Source of the DNA: Rhodobacter sp.
Lineage (GTDB): Bacteria > Pseudomonadota > Alphaproteobacteria > Rhodobacterales > Rhodobacteraceae
Length of the DNA stretch: 64,000 nt
Direction: 5' to 3'
Assembly (NCBI GenBank): GCA_027484145.1
Contig: JAIXUH010000019.1
Coordinates: 1 to 64,000, forward strand
Of this stretch, positions 1 through 12,025 are shown in pieces (within the stretch, counting starts at the first letter, position 1; each line of letters starts with the position of its first letter). The notes under the pieces were generated by a model. That model did not search any database, was not told the DNA's origin, and saw only the letters and a list, made by a program, of their open reading frames with translations. A program made the translations under genes and the position numbers.

Positions 1-2
1 AG

Positions 3-245
3 CGCAAAAAGGGCGGCGCAACCGTCAACTTCGATATGTCGGCACTCTCGGGCTTTGGCGATGCCACCCCGGAACCCACCCCCGAACCCATCGCGCCAGA
101 GCCGCCCGAAGCACAGGCCGAACCCGCCCCTGCCAAACACAAAAAGGGCGGAACGACCGTCAACTTCGATATGTCGGCACTCTCGGGCTTTGGCGATGCC
201 ACCCCAGCGGACAAGACTGCCAGAACAGAAGAACCAGACGCCTAA
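3..245 (+). CDS. C-terminal end of a repeat-bearing protein (5'-truncated by window)
   Basis: The reading frame is open from the left edge to a TAA at 243-245, so only the last ~80 residues are visible. They contain two near-identical copies of a segment reading KKGG(A/T)TVNFDMSALSGFG followed by DATP, separated by a Pro/Glu/Ala-rich linker. The repeats are nearly identical at DNA level too (about 10-69 and 149-208), which suggests a recent tandem duplication. The segment looks like a short linear motif on a disordered tail, possibly for binding a partner. I do not recognise the family, and the main domain lies outside the window. It converges with the sensor kinase gene that follows. Confidence 0.6.
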   Translation, partial: RKKGGATVNFDMSALSGFGDATPEPTPEPIAPEPPEAQAEPAPAKHKKGGTTVNFDMSALSGFGDATPADKTARTEEPDA

Positions 246-273
246 TCCAAACAAGCCCCAAAGGCGCGGGCGG

Positions 274-3015
274 TCAGGCGGTCAGGCCCCGCTCGCGCAG
301 CAAAGAAACGGTGTCCTGATTGATCCGCTCGATCAGAACCTTGGTCTGGTCTGCGGAATTGCCGTCGCCCGCCTTGGCCTGCCGTTCATAGACAACAAAC
401 AGGCGGTGCAGCGCCTTGAGGCCAAGCGACGCCGCCGCCCCGGCATTCTTGTGCGCCACCTGTGCGGCCCCCGGCAGATCACCACCGGACGCGCATGCCT
501 GCATGGCCACCAAGGCGGCATCCGTTTCGGCCACAAAGCGGGTTGCCATCTTGGCCATGTAATTCGCGCCCAGCGCCTCTTCCAGATCGCTCAGCATTTC
601 GTCGTCCAGAAGCGGCGGCAAATCTGTCGGGGTTTCCGGCACACTTTGCGGCTTTTGCGGTGGGGCGACCGGTGCAGGTGCCGCAGGTTCGGCGGCGATC
701 TCGGCAGGCGCCACAACGGGCTCGGATGCGCCGCCCGAGACCAGCCGCAGGCGGGCCGGCACGCCCTGCGGGGCCATCGCCCCGTTCGCGGCGGCTTCGG
801 GCAGATATGTCAGCAAGGTGTTTTCCAGACCACGAATATCAACTGGCTTTGACAAGACTTCTGTCATCCCCGCCTCCAGGAAGGTCACGCGACGCTCGGG
901 GTCGGCATTGGCGGTCACCCCGATGATCGGCACCGTCATCGACTCCCCGCTGGTTCGGATACGCCGCGTTGCCTCCAGCCCATCCATCACTGGCATCGAC
1001 ACATCCATCAAGATCGCGTCAAACCGGGTGGCGGTGGCCTGATCCACGCTTTCGGCGCCATTCGCCGCTTCGGCAATCTTGTGACCGCCCATCCGCAGCA
1101 CCTCGGCCAGCAGTTGGCGGTTCACCTCATTGTCCTCGACCACAAGAATTGACAGCGGACGCAACCGGCCTTTGCGCGCCGTCGCATCGCGGCTGTCGGC
1201 TTCTTCGGGTTCGGCCATCCGCAGGTTCAGGAACAGCGCGAATGTGCTGCCCTCGCCCTGTCTGCTGGTCACGGTGATGCGTCCGCCCATCGCTTCGGCA
1301 GCCAGCTTGGCCAGCCCAAGGCCAAGGCCGCTGCCCTCTTGAACGCGGGCATAAGACCCATCCAGCGTCTCAAACGCACGGAAGATGCGGTCACGGTCCG
1401 TCTCGGCAATGCCCACCCCGGTATCCGAGACCGAAATCCGCACCGCACAGGTGCCCGCCTCGCGCCCGGCCTGCGCATCAATGGCAAGGGTGATCGTGCC
1501 GTTTTCGGTAAACTTGACCGCATTCGACACCAGATTGGTCAGAACCCGCATCAAAAGCTGCCGCTGCCCGATCAGGCGCGGGGCGGATATGCCGGTAAAG
1601 GCCACGTTGATGACATTGCCGCGCTTGCGGGCGTCGGCCTCGAACTGCGCCATCACCTCATCCAGCAGGCCAAGGGTCGAGAATTCCGTTTCCGGATAGG
1701 TATGCCCTTCGGCCGCCTGCAACCGCGTCAGTTCCAGCACGTTGTTGACCTGTTCCAAGGTCGAGCGGCCACAATTCTCGATGATGCCGGCCAGGCGGTC
1801 CTGCTTGGGATCAAGCCGCGTTGACGCCTGCAACAAATGCACCGCCGACAACAGGCCGTTCAGCGGCGTCCGCATCTCGTGGCTCATCATGGCAAGGAAG
1901 CGCGACTTTGCCTCTTCGCCCTGCAGGGCCGCATTGCGCGCCTGCCGCAGGGTTTCCTCGCGCTCGACCCGCTCGGAGATATCGCGCAAGAAGGCGATGG
2001 CAATCGGCATGCCCACGGCGCTGCGGGCCTGCGCAAGGCTCAGTTCCAGCGGGAAGGACGTGCCATCCACCCGCGACCCGGACAGCATGATGCGGCCCTG
2101 ACCCGTTTTCGCATCACCGGCACAGGCGGCGGCCAGATCTTCCAGTCCACGCGCACCGCGCTTGGCCTCGCCCACCACATCCGACAGGTACCGGATGACG
2201 CGCCCGCCCTCTTCCCAACTGAACATCTCGGCGCCGGCGCGGTTGCACCCGATTACCCGGCCCTCGTGGTCCAGAATGACCGCCGCCTCCAGCGACGAGT
2301 CGATCGTGGTCCGCAGGTTGAACACCGCCTGCGCCAGTTCCTGGCGATGACGCTCGCGTGCGCGGCTTTGCAGATAGATCGTGATCATCAGCGCCGCCAT
2401 CACGCCCAACAGGCCCAGCGACACCGTCGAAAACACCTGAAGCGAGCTGCGCAGATCCGCCCTTTGCCCTTCGACCAGCCGCAACGAAGACAGCATGGAT
2501 TCCACCAGCTCGCCCCGCAGCGCCTTCACGATCTGCTTTGCATCTGCCAGCATTGTCGGCACATTGGCGTAAAGTTCGGCGTCAGGGCCATCCATGAACG
2601 GCAGCGCCCGCCGAATCAGTCCCCCCTCGCCATTCAGGGCCGCCCAGTCGGCGCTGTGCCGGAACGGCAGTTCCGACAGCCGCTTGTGCCGTTCCAGCAG
2701 GTTGGCCCGCGAATACAGCAGGTCATATTGCAGCCGCAGATTCTCCAGCGCCTCGGCGTCGCCTTTGGTTTCACGCGCTTCCGAAAGGGCGTTGATATAG
2801 CGCAGCATCTCGACCTCGACCTGCGACAGCACCCAAGGCGTGCTGTCCGTCTCGGCGGTATAGCTGCGCTGCAGCTGCACATCGATCTGCCGGAACAACA
2901 CGATGTTGGCAGCCACCACGATCAGCGCCACGGCCGCAAGCGCAGCATAGCGGAAAAGCCGCACGACTTTTCCGCCCGTATCCATGTCGTGATAGTGGTC
3001 GATGCGCTTGTTCAT
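274..3015 (-). CDS. Membrane hybrid histidine kinase with REC and C-terminal HPt domain
   Basis: This is an inner-membrane sensor kinase of about 913 residues. Two hydrophobic segments near the N-terminus flank a periplasmic sensor region of about 150 residues with no recognisable fold. A PAS-like domain, a HisKA domain (MMSHEMRTPLNG with the phospho-His), a HATPase domain (NAVKFT, DTGVGI, GSGLGLGLAK), a receiver (VVEDNE, phospho-Asp in ILMDVSMP) and a C-terminal HPt helix bundle follow. The HPt motif reads AHKNAGAAASLG: the His is kept but the usual Lys of HxLKG is Ala. The gene starts just after the secreted cofactor-fold protein on the same strand, so the two are probably co-transcribed. 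An in-frame GTG at 3066 lies inside a perfect inverted repeat (3046-3066); ATG 3015 is preferred, but neither has a strong ribosome site. Confidence 0.88.
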   Translation of the reverse strand: MNKRIDHYHDMDTGGKVVRLFRYAALAAVALIVVAANIVLFRQIDVQLQRSYTAETDSTPWVLSQVEVEMLRYINALSEARETKGDAEALENLRLQYDLLYSRANLLERHKRLSELPFRHSADWAALNGEGGLIRRALPFMDGPDAELYANVPTMLADAKQIVKALRGELVESMLSSLRLVEGQRADLRSSLQVFSTVSLGLLGVMAALMITIYLQSRARERHRQELAQAVFNLRTTIDSSLEAAVILDHEGRVIGCNRAGAEMFSWEEGGRVIRYLSDVVGEAKRGARGLEDLAAACAGDAKTGQGRIMLSGSRVDGTSFPLELSLAQARSAVGMPIAIAFLRDISERVEREETLRQARNAALQGEEAKSRFLAMMSHEMRTPLNGLLSAVHLLQASTRLDPKQDRLAGIIENCGRSTLEQVNNVLELTRLQAAEGHTYPETEFSTLGLLDEVMAQFEADARKRGNVINVAFTGISAPRLIGQRQLLMRVLTNLVSNAVKFTENGTITLAIDAQAGREAGTCAVRISVSDTGVGIAETDRDRIFRAFETLDGSYARVQEGSGLGLGLAKLAAEAMGGRITVTSRQGEGSTFALFLNLRMAEPEEADSRDATARKGRLRPLSILVVEDNEVNRQLLAEVLRMGGHKIAEAANGAESVDQATATRFDAILMDVSMPVMDGLEATRRIRTSGESMTVPIIGVTANADPERRVTFLEAGMTEVLSKPVDIRGLENTLLTYLPEAAANGAMAPQGVPARLRLVSGGASEPVVAPAEIAAEPAAPAPVAPPQKPQSVPETPTDLPPLLDDEMLSDLEEALGANYMAKMATRFVAETDAALVAMQACASGGDLPGAAQVAHKNAGAAASLGLKALHRLFVVYERQAKAGDGNSADQTKVLIERINQDTVSLLRERGLTA

Positions 3016-3045
3016 TGCGTGGTGTTGCTCGGTCAAAAGCGGCAA

Positions 3046-3066
3046 GTGGCCCCTGTCAGGGGCCAC
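3046..3066. repeat. Perfect 9-bp inverted repeat between the two genes of the sensor operon
   Basis: The arms GTGGCCCCT and AGGGGCCAC are separated by three bases. The repeat begins 8 bases after the stop codon of the upstream secreted protein gene and before the kinase start at 3015. There is no T-tract, so it is more likely an mRNA processing or attenuation hairpin, or a translational block for the kinase, than a full terminator. Confidence 0.5.
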
Positions 3067-3073
3067 CGAATGG

Positions 3074-3613
3074 TTACTTCACGGTCAGCTTCTGCAACTG
3101 CCAGATACTGTAGGCATAGGTCACTTCAGACTTGTATTTCTCATCGCTGTCATAGGGATAGACAATCCACAACGGCCCCTTGTCACGGCGCGAGAACGGC
3201 GCGCCGTCGATATGATAGGCCACGATGGGCGCCTCATCCCCCAGATCGGCCATCGGCACTTCGACCATATAGCCGTTAAGCGCCTCGGCCTCGACAATCG
3301 TTCCGCTCGCGCCGGCAAGGTCCAGCAGCGTTTTCAGCGGCACGCCGGAAAACGTCAGCTCTCCTTCGGTCCAGATGGTGGTCGTCTTGAACGCGACGGT
3401 CGGCAGGGCCATCAGCGCATCGATGTCCAGCAAGTAGGCCCCCGCCGGGGCTTCGGCCGAAACCGACCCGTCGATGGTCAGGATCACCTCACCCTTGGGT
3501 TGCATAAAGGCTTCAGCGTGCGAAGGCAGCGCCATGGCAAAAAGGGCCGCCGCAGCGACTCCAGCACGGATCAGGGTTGAAAGGGTCAAATCGTTCACTC
3601 CGCCAATGATCAT
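3074..3613 (-). CDS. Secreted oxidoreductase-molybdopterin-fold protein without cysteine
   Basis: The 179-residue product has an N-terminal signal sequence (hydrophobic stretch ending in ALPSHAEA) and a compact domain resembling the molybdopterin-binding (sulfite oxidase-type) fold, with segments such as FSGVPLKTLL, LNGYMVEVP and KGPLWIVYPYD. Active members coordinate molybdenum through a cysteine; this protein has no cysteine anywhere. I infer a non-catalytic periplasmic role, probably as a sensing partner of the membrane kinase encoded immediately downstream on the same strand. It is transcribed divergently from the NarL-type regulator across a 237-bp gap. The fold assignment is from motif resemblance only. 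A TTG start a few codons in, behind GGCGGAG, is an alternative. Confidence 0.75.
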   Translation of the reverse strand: MIIGGVNDLTLSTLIRAGVAAAALFAMALPSHAEAFMQPKGEVILTIDGSVSAEAPAGAYLLDIDALMALPTVAFKTTTIWTEGELTFSGVPLKTLLDLAGASGTIVEAEALNGYMVEVPMADLGDEAPIVAYHIDGAPFSRRDKGPLWIVYPYDSDEKYKSEVTYAYSIWQLQKLTVK

Positions 3614-3850
3614 AGGTCTGGGCGCATTCTACCAGCCAAAGCTTACCAGACCATCGCCCTTACGGATGTGCTTGTATCCGTTCGGATGCATACCTTTCGA
3701 CCGATGCGCGGATGCCCGCCACATGGGTTCAGGTTATTGTGATGAAAGATCATGCGGAGGCGCCTTCGGCATCTTTGGGCATGGTTCCGGACGGAAGTTG
3801 GTTCGCGGGGGCAGCCGTTTCCGGATCGGGCGCATAAAAGGATGGGACGT

Positions 3851-4498
3851 ATGGGAATGGTTGATACTTTTCGGGACGAGCGCCTCAACGTCCTGATCGT
3901 CGATGATCACGAGATGATCCTCGAAATGTTTGCAATGTATTTGGAAGGGTCGGCGGGCATGACCGTCACCACCGCCAAGAACCTTGACGAAGGCATGGAC
4001 TGCATCACGGATCACGGCCCCTTTGACGTGGTGCTCCTTGATCTGAACATGCCCGGCATGAACGGCGTTTCCGGGTTGAAGCGTGCGATCAAGGCCAATG
4101 ACGGCAAGCCTGTTGCCATCATCACCGGCAGCCCGTCACCGCGGATGCTGGATGAGATCATGAACACCGGCGCTTCTGGCATCGTGCTCAAGACTACTGC
4201 GGTCCGTAGCCTGGCCAACGCGATCCGCTTCATGCACTCGGGCGAGCATTACATGCCGCTTGATCTGGTGCGCGAACGCCAGACCGTCAGCCGCGCCGTG
4301 CGCCATGGCCAGTTGTCCGAAAAGGAAATGACCGTTCTCAGCTTTCTGGCCGAAGGCAAGCAGAACAAGGAAATCGCCAACGACCTGCAACTGGCGGAAC
4401 CGACCGTCAAGATGCACGTCACCGCGATCTGCCGCAAACTGGGGGCCCAGAACCGCACACAGGCCGTCGTCATGGCCCGCGATCTGGGTCTGGTCTGA
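3851..4498 (+). CDS. NarL/FixJ-family response regulator
   Basis: The 215-residue product has an N-terminal receiver domain (VDDHE acidic pocket, phospho-Asp in LLDLNMPGMNG, conserved Lys in VLKTT) and a C-terminal LuxR-type helix-turn-helix (LSEKEMTVLSFLAEGKQNKEIA, then PTVKMHV). It is a cytoplasmic transcription factor, probably phosphorylated by one or both neighbouring hybrid kinases. The start ATG at 3851 is chosen because AAGGATGG lies at good distance; ATGs at 3842 and 3857 are possible, while the longer open frame upstream has no ribosome site. The gene ends at a strong two-way terminator shared with the convergent kinase. Confidence 0.92.
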   Translation: MGMVDTFRDERLNVLIVDDHEMILEMFAMYLEGSAGMTVTTAKNLDEGMDCITDHGPFDVVLLDLNMPGMNGVSGLKRAIKANDGKPVAIITGSPSPRMLDEIMNTGASGIVLKTTAVRSLANAIRFMHSGEHYMPLDLVRERQTVSRAVRHGQLSEKEMTVLSFLAEGKQNKEIANDLQLAEPTVKMHVTAICRKLGAQNRTQAVVMARDLGLV

Positions 4499-4521
4499 CA
4501 CAACGCGCCAGCCCCTCACCC

Positions 4522-4560
4522 AAGAAAAAGGCTCCACCAATATGGTGGAGCCTTTTTCTT
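4522..4560. terminator. Bidirectional intrinsic terminator
   Basis: An 18-bp perfect stem with a 3-base loop carries an A-tract on its left arm and a T-tract on its right arm, so it works for transcripts from either side. It separates the NarL-type regulator from the convergent hybrid kinase. Confidence 0.95.
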
Positions 4561-4601
4561 TTGTGCCTCACCCGGCGCTGCCACAAGCAGGCCCCGTCAG
4601 G

Positions 4602-7103
4602 TCAGATCAATCCGGCCAGCGCCAGTTCCAGATCCTGCGGCCGGATCGGCTTGGTGATCACCGCATTCGCCCCCGACCGGCGAAAGCGCTCGACCTCTTC
4701 GCCAATGTCCGTGGCCGTCATGCCAATGATCGGGCGGTCATAGCCACGCTGGCGCAGCTTCAGCGCCATTTCATCCCCGCCGAGCCCCGGCATGAACAGG
4801 TCCGAGATCACCACATCAGGGCTGTGCAAGTTGGTCCAGGCCAGCCCCGACACACCGTCGCGCACCCATTTCACCTCGGCAAACATCTTGGACAGCCGCG
4901 CAACCAGCAAACCGCCCATCGTTTCACTGTCCTCGACCACCAGCGCACTCAGCTTTGACAGCGCCAGCGTATGGGCCGAGGCCCGCGCCGCATCCACCTG
5001 TGCCGGCTCGCTTTGACTTGCGGCCTTCATCGGCAGCGTGATGACAAATTCCGCCCCGCTCATCGGGCGGTCAACATAATCGATAGACCCGCCCAAAAGC
5101 TCGATCGCACCCTTGGCGATGTACAGCCCCAGACCTGACCCATCCACCTTGGCCGCCGAGGCGCTGTTGCGCACAAAAGGCTGAAACAGCCGTTCGCGCT
5201 GTGCCGGGGCAATGTTGCGTCCATTGTCGCTGACGGTCCATGTGCCCACCATATTGGCTTTTTCCGAATAGCGGATTGTCACCTCGGTGGCCTGCGAATG
5301 CAGGATGGCGTTCTTGACAAGGTTTGACAGCGTCTGGTTCAGCCGCACCTTGTCGGTGCTGCGCATCTGGTCGGCCCCGGCCTCCATATACAGGTTGATC
5401 TGCATCCCGCGCGACGCGGCCATGGTGCGGAAACTGTCGCGCACGGCTTCGGCCAGATCCTGCGGACGAAACGCCTCTATCCGGATCGGCAGGTTCTGCT
5501 CGGGGCGCACGGTCTGGCGCATGTCACTCAGGATCGACAGCAACTGATCCAGCACGGCGCGCATCTGCGGCCCGCAATCACGCCAGCTTCGCCCTTCGTC
5601 CAACTCGTCCGCGATCATCGAGATAATCGCCGCCGGGGTCCGCAACTCGTGCGAGATCATCGAGAAAAGCTGCGTCTGCTGGCCTTGGCGTTCCGACAAC
5701 TCGGCCAGAACAAGGCGCAGGTGTTCCTCTTGCGCATGTTCCTGTGTCACGTCCACCACAATGCCGTAAGCTAGGCTGCGCCCTTCGACCCCGGCTTCAT
5801 AGCGGGCAAAGCCGGTGAAATGGCGCGTCGGGCTTTCCGTCGTCCACGGCCCACCCACGGCAAACCGGAACGAGAACGACCGCCCCTCATCCGTTGGCGT
5901 CGTCGCCCCGCGCGATACACTGTCACGGTCATCCGGGTGCAGGCGCTGCAGGAAATCTTCCCCGCTGCAGGCCGCGCCAACCCCCAGAATGCGCTGCGCC
6001 AGCGGATCAAAGTGAATGCCCTGCGAAGTGGTGTCATACAGGAAATAGCCAAACCGCGCCAATTCCTGCGCCCGCGCCATCCGGCCCAGCGTCTGATGCT
6101 GCGCGCGTTCCAGCCGCAGCACCCGCACCCGCTGCACCCCGACAATCACCAGCACCACGAACATCACATTGGTCATGGCATCCAGCTTGATGTCTGCAAC
6201 CGTCATCGAAAGCGGCAGATCAACGAACTGTCCGGTCAGCATCACATAAAGCGACACACCCCCCAGCACGCCCCCGATCGACGCATAGATCGGACGCAGC
6301 AGCAGAAAGCCCAGCGCCAGAATGGTCAGATCAAGCCCACCGGCAAGGCTGTAACCCTGCGCCGCCATCCACCCCAACAAGGCAAACACCGCCATTTGCA
6401 CCAGAATCTCGGGCACGGCGTCGCGCTTGACCTGACCAAAGAACAACAGCATCGCGCCGGCACTGACCAGCCCAAGCTGCACCATCCGCTGCGCCAGCAG
6501 GAACATTTCCGTCATAAGGGTCGCGTGCCCGCCGACGCCATGTTCCTCGATCAGCAAGCCACCGCTGCCAAACAGGATTCCGGTCACCGCCAGCGCAACC
6601 CCGCCATAGACGGCGGCCCGTTCGGGCGTGCTGTGGGGCCGTCCCCGCTCATGGTCCACCAGCACCATCCGCGCCGCAAGGCCCCCGGCCAGACCGGACA
6701 GCGTGGCAATCATCGCCGACAGCAGCAGACACAACGGCGACCAGATGATGGAATTGCTCCAGAACAGCGACGAAATCTCGACCGCAACAAAGCTGCCCGC
6801 AAACACAAGGAAGGCCAGCCAGAACAGCCGCGTCGGCAAAAACGCCAAACCCACCGCAAGCGTCGGAATCGAGATGTGGGAATAGTTCGCAATGTGAACA
6901 GACCGCGTGTCCACCTCGCCCAAACCATAGGTCAGCGCGGCCACGAAAAACACCGATGCCGCAACATAGGCCAGCGACAGCGACAGCGGCTTGTGCTCCA
7001 GCCCGGCCCGGATGGCCCCAAGCGGATCGCCCCCGCGGGGCCGCAACACTACTTCGTCGTCTTGGTCAGCCGCTCGCGGCGTCAAATGAACCAGCCCAGC
7101 CAC
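4602..7103 (-). CDS. Polytopic membrane hybrid histidine kinase with C-terminal receiver
   Basis: The product is about 833 residues. The N-terminal third is highly hydrophobic, with roughly eight membrane spans, and resembles MASE1-like integral sensor domains. A PAS-like region (beginning RMARAQELARFGYFLYDT), a HisKA domain (FSMISHELRTPAAI), a HATPase domain (NLVKNAILHS, VSDNGRNI, GSGLGLYIAKGA) and a receiver (VVEDSE, phospho-Asp in VISDLFMPG, Lys in ITKPI) follow. There is no HPt domain, unlike the kinase at 274-3015, whose HPt could complete a relay. The start is uncertain: GTG 7103 has GGAG nine bases upstream, whereas the longest frame starts at a TTG (7160) without a ribosome site. Confidence 0.88.
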   Translation of the reverse strand: MAGLVHLTPRAADQDDEVVLRPRGGDPLGAIRAGLEHKPLSLSLAYVAASVFFVAALTYGLGEVDTRSVHIANYSHISIPTLAVGLAFLPTRLFWLAFLVFAGSFVAVEISSLFWSNSIIWSPLCLLLSAMIATLSGLAGGLAARMVLVDHERGRPHSTPERAAVYGGVALAVTGILFGSGGLLIEEHGVGGHATLMTEMFLLAQRMVQLGLVSAGAMLLFFGQVKRDAVPEILVQMAVFALLGWMAAQGYSLAGGLDLTILALGFLLLRPIYASIGGVLGGVSLYVMLTGQFVDLPLSMTVADIKLDAMTNVMFVVLVIVGVQRVRVLRLERAQHQTLGRMARAQELARFGYFLYDTTSQGIHFDPLAQRILGVGAACSGEDFLQRLHPDDRDSVSRGATTPTDEGRSFSFRFAVGGPWTTESPTRHFTGFARYEAGVEGRSLAYGIVVDVTQEHAQEEHLRLVLAELSERQGQQTQLFSMISHELRTPAAIISMIADELDEGRSWRDCGPQMRAVLDQLLSILSDMRQTVRPEQNLPIRIEAFRPQDLAEAVRDSFRTMAASRGMQINLYMEAGADQMRSTDKVRLNQTLSNLVKNAILHSQATEVTIRYSEKANMVGTWTVSDNGRNIAPAQRERLFQPFVRNSASAAKVDGSGLGLYIAKGAIELLGGSIDYVDRPMSGAEFVITLPMKAASQSEPAQVDAARASAHTLALSKLSALVVEDSETMGGLLVARLSKMFAEVKWVRDGVSGLAWTNLHSPDVVISDLFMPGLGGDEMALKLRQRGYDRPIIGMTATDIGEEVERFRRSGANAVITKPIRPQDLELALAGLI

Positions 7104-7294
7104 AGAAGTGATCTCCAGTCCAACACATCCGGGGCAACCACACGGGCCTGCCCCAGCCAAATTCCTGAAACCTATCCAGAATGAGATTTTACGGTGAACG
7201 GGGCGGAAAACTAACCTGACAGATCGGATTGCGCCTGACCCATTTGGATAGGCAAATCCCGTACTGCTGTTGGTATGTATTCTTACGGCTAGGC

Positions 7295-7314
7295 AACCAT
7301 CCTTTCGGATGGGT
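7295..7314 (-). terminator. Hairpin after the fadH-like gene
   Basis: Eight-base arms (AACCATCC and GGATGGGT, one G-T pair) enclose a four-base loop 14 bases beyond the stop codon at 7328. No clear T-tract follows on the minus strand, so its role as terminator is only likely. Confidence 0.4.
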
Positions 7315-7327
7315 CCCTGTCTGCCCG

Positions 7328-10299
<2,972 letters not shown>

Positions 10300-10457
10300 T
10301 TCACCCGGTCCCTCCCCCAGCAGTCAGGGGTTTGGTTGTTGTTGTAGCAACGATATCCACTCGGGCCAAGGGTTTGTGGTTAACTTGGCAACACATCCGA
10401 TTGAATCTGCCGTGGCTTTGGGCAATTCTGCCGCCGGATTCAAACAGGTGCGCCCCC

Positions 10458-11129
10458 GTGATTGCCTTTGACAACGTGGCTTACAATTACGGCGGCGGCG
10501 AACTTCTGTCCGAAGTTTCGCTCCGGCTTGCGCCGGGGTCGTTCCATTTTCTGACCGGGCCTTCGGGGGCGGGCAAGACCACGCTGCTGAAACTGGCCTA
10601 TGCCGAACTGAAGCCCACCTCGGGCCGCGTCACCATTTTCGACCGCGAGGTGCGCAGCCTGTCGCGCGACGACATCGCCATGACCCGCCGCCGCATCGGC
10701 GTTGTGCATCAGGATTGCCAGTTTCTGGACCACCTTCCCCTTGCCGCCAATGTCAGCCTGCCGCTGACCGTCGCCGGCCGCACGGGCGAGGCGCGCGATC
10801 TGACCGATCTTCTGGGCTGGGTCGGCCTTGGCGCACTGGGTGATGCCCTGCCGCCGCAATTGTCGGGCGGCGAACGGCAGCGCGCGGCACTGGCGCGGGC
10901 CATCATCATGGGCCCCGATGTGCTCTTGGCCGATGAACCCACTGGCAACCTGGATTGGGAATTGTCGCTGCGCCTTCTGTCGCTGCTGGTCGAGTTGAAC
11001 CGCATGGGAAAGACCATCCTGATCGCCACCCATGACCTGAACCTGATCCGTCAGGCCAAGGCGCAGGTGGCCGCACGGGTGTTGCGGATCAAGAACCGCC
11101 GCGTGCAACTGGCCGGGGCAGACCTGTGA
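10458..11129 (+). CDS. ftsE: Cell-division ATP-binding protein FtsE
   Basis: The 223-residue product is the ABC ATPase partner of FtsX. It drives conformational signalling to periplasmic peptidoglycan hydrolases at the division septum. It has Walker A (GPSGAGKTTLL), the ABC signature (LSGGERQRAALARA), Walker B (VLLADEPTG) and the switch His (ATHD). GTG 10458 is the start because the protein then begins IAFDNVAYNY as in other FtsE; upstream in-frame sequence is non-homologous. It overlaps ftsX by four bases and begins a four-gene operon. Confidence 0.93.
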   Translation: MIAFDNVAYNYGGGELLSEVSLRLAPGSFHFLTGPSGAGKTTLLKLAYAELKPTSGRVTIFDREVRSLSRDDIAMTRRRIGVVHQDCQFLDHLPLAANVSLPLTVAGRTGEARDLTDLLGWVGLGALGDALPPQLSGGERQRAALARAIIMGPDVLLADEPTGNLDWELSLRLLSLLVELNRMGKTILIATHDLNLIRQAKAQVAARVLRIKNRRVQLAGADL

Positions 11130-12025
11130 TGCAAAACCCCTTTGCCATGCTCATGCCGTCTGACCGCCACTCCGACCGGGTTGTGCCGCCTTCGGGCTTT
11201 ACCGCGCAACTGACCCTGTTCAGCGCTGCCGCCATGGCCTTTCTGGCGGTGTTCGCGCTTGCGCTGTCGCTCGCCTCGGGGCGGTTGGCCGACCGCTGGC
11301 AAGATGCGCTGGATGGCACCGCCACCATCCGCATCTCGGCCCCGCCCGAACAGATGGAAACGCAGGTCGCCGCCGTGCTGGCGCTGTTGTCCACTACACC
11401 GGGCATCGCCTCCTCGCGCGCGCTCTCTGCCGAAGAACAGCGCGCCCTGCTGGAGCCATGGTTCGGCCCCGACCTGCCCGTCGATGCCCTGCCCTTGCCC
11501 CGCCTGATCGAGGTAACCGAAGGCCCCGAAGGCTATGATGGCGAAGGCCTGCGCCAACGCCTGACCGCCGAGGCACCGGGTGCGGTGCTGGATGACCATA
11601 CCCGCTGGCGCCGCCCTCTGGCACTAGCCGCCGATCGCCTGCGCCTTTTGGGCCTGCTGTCGCTGGTGCTGATCGCTGGAACCATGGGGGCCATGATCAC
11701 ACTTGCCGCCAATGCTGCGCTGTCGGCCAACCTGCAGGTGATCCGCGTGCTGCGCCTGGTAGGCGCCAAGGACAGTTACATCGCCCGCGCCTTTGTGCGC
11801 CGTTTCACGCTGCGCGCCCTGTCGGGGGCCGCCATCGGCACTGTGGTGGCCATGCTGGGCGTGGCCCTTCTTCCCCGCGCGGATGAGGCGGGCGGCTTTC
11901 TGACAGGGCTTGGCTTTCAAGGCGTAGGCTGGCTGTTGCCGCTGATCCTGCCGCCTCTGGCCGCCATCGTCGCCTTTGCCGCCACGCGCTTTGCGGCCTT
12001 TCGCACGCTAAGGGGTTTGACCTGA
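11126..12025 (+). CDS. ftsX: Cell-division membrane protein FtsX
   Basis: The 299-residue product has the FtsX arrangement: a membrane span near residues 30-50, a periplasmic domain of about 120 residues, then three spans in the C-terminal half (about 170-195, 230-250, 265-285). The conserved region around the second span reads LIAGTMGAMITLAANAALS, then VIRVLRLVGAKDSYIAR, as in FtsX and MacB-like permeases. With FtsE it forms the complex controlling septal cell-wall hydrolysis. It is translationally coupled to ftsE (ATGA) and to the acyltransferase gene (TGATG). Confidence 0.92.
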   Translation: MMQNPFAMLMPSDRHSDRVVPPSGFTAQLTLFSAAAMAFLAVFALALSLASGRLADRWQDALDGTATIRISAPPEQMETQVAAVLALLSTTPGIASSRALSAEEQRALLEPWFGPDLPVDALPLPRLIEVTEGPEGYDGEGLRQRLTAEAPGAVLDDHTRWRRPLALAADRLRLLGLLSLVLIAGTMGAMITLAANAALSANLQVIRVLRLVGAKDSYIARAFVRRFTLRALSGAAIGTVVAMLGVALLPRADEAGGFLTGLGFQGVGWLLPLILPPLAAIVAFAATRFAAFRTLRGLT

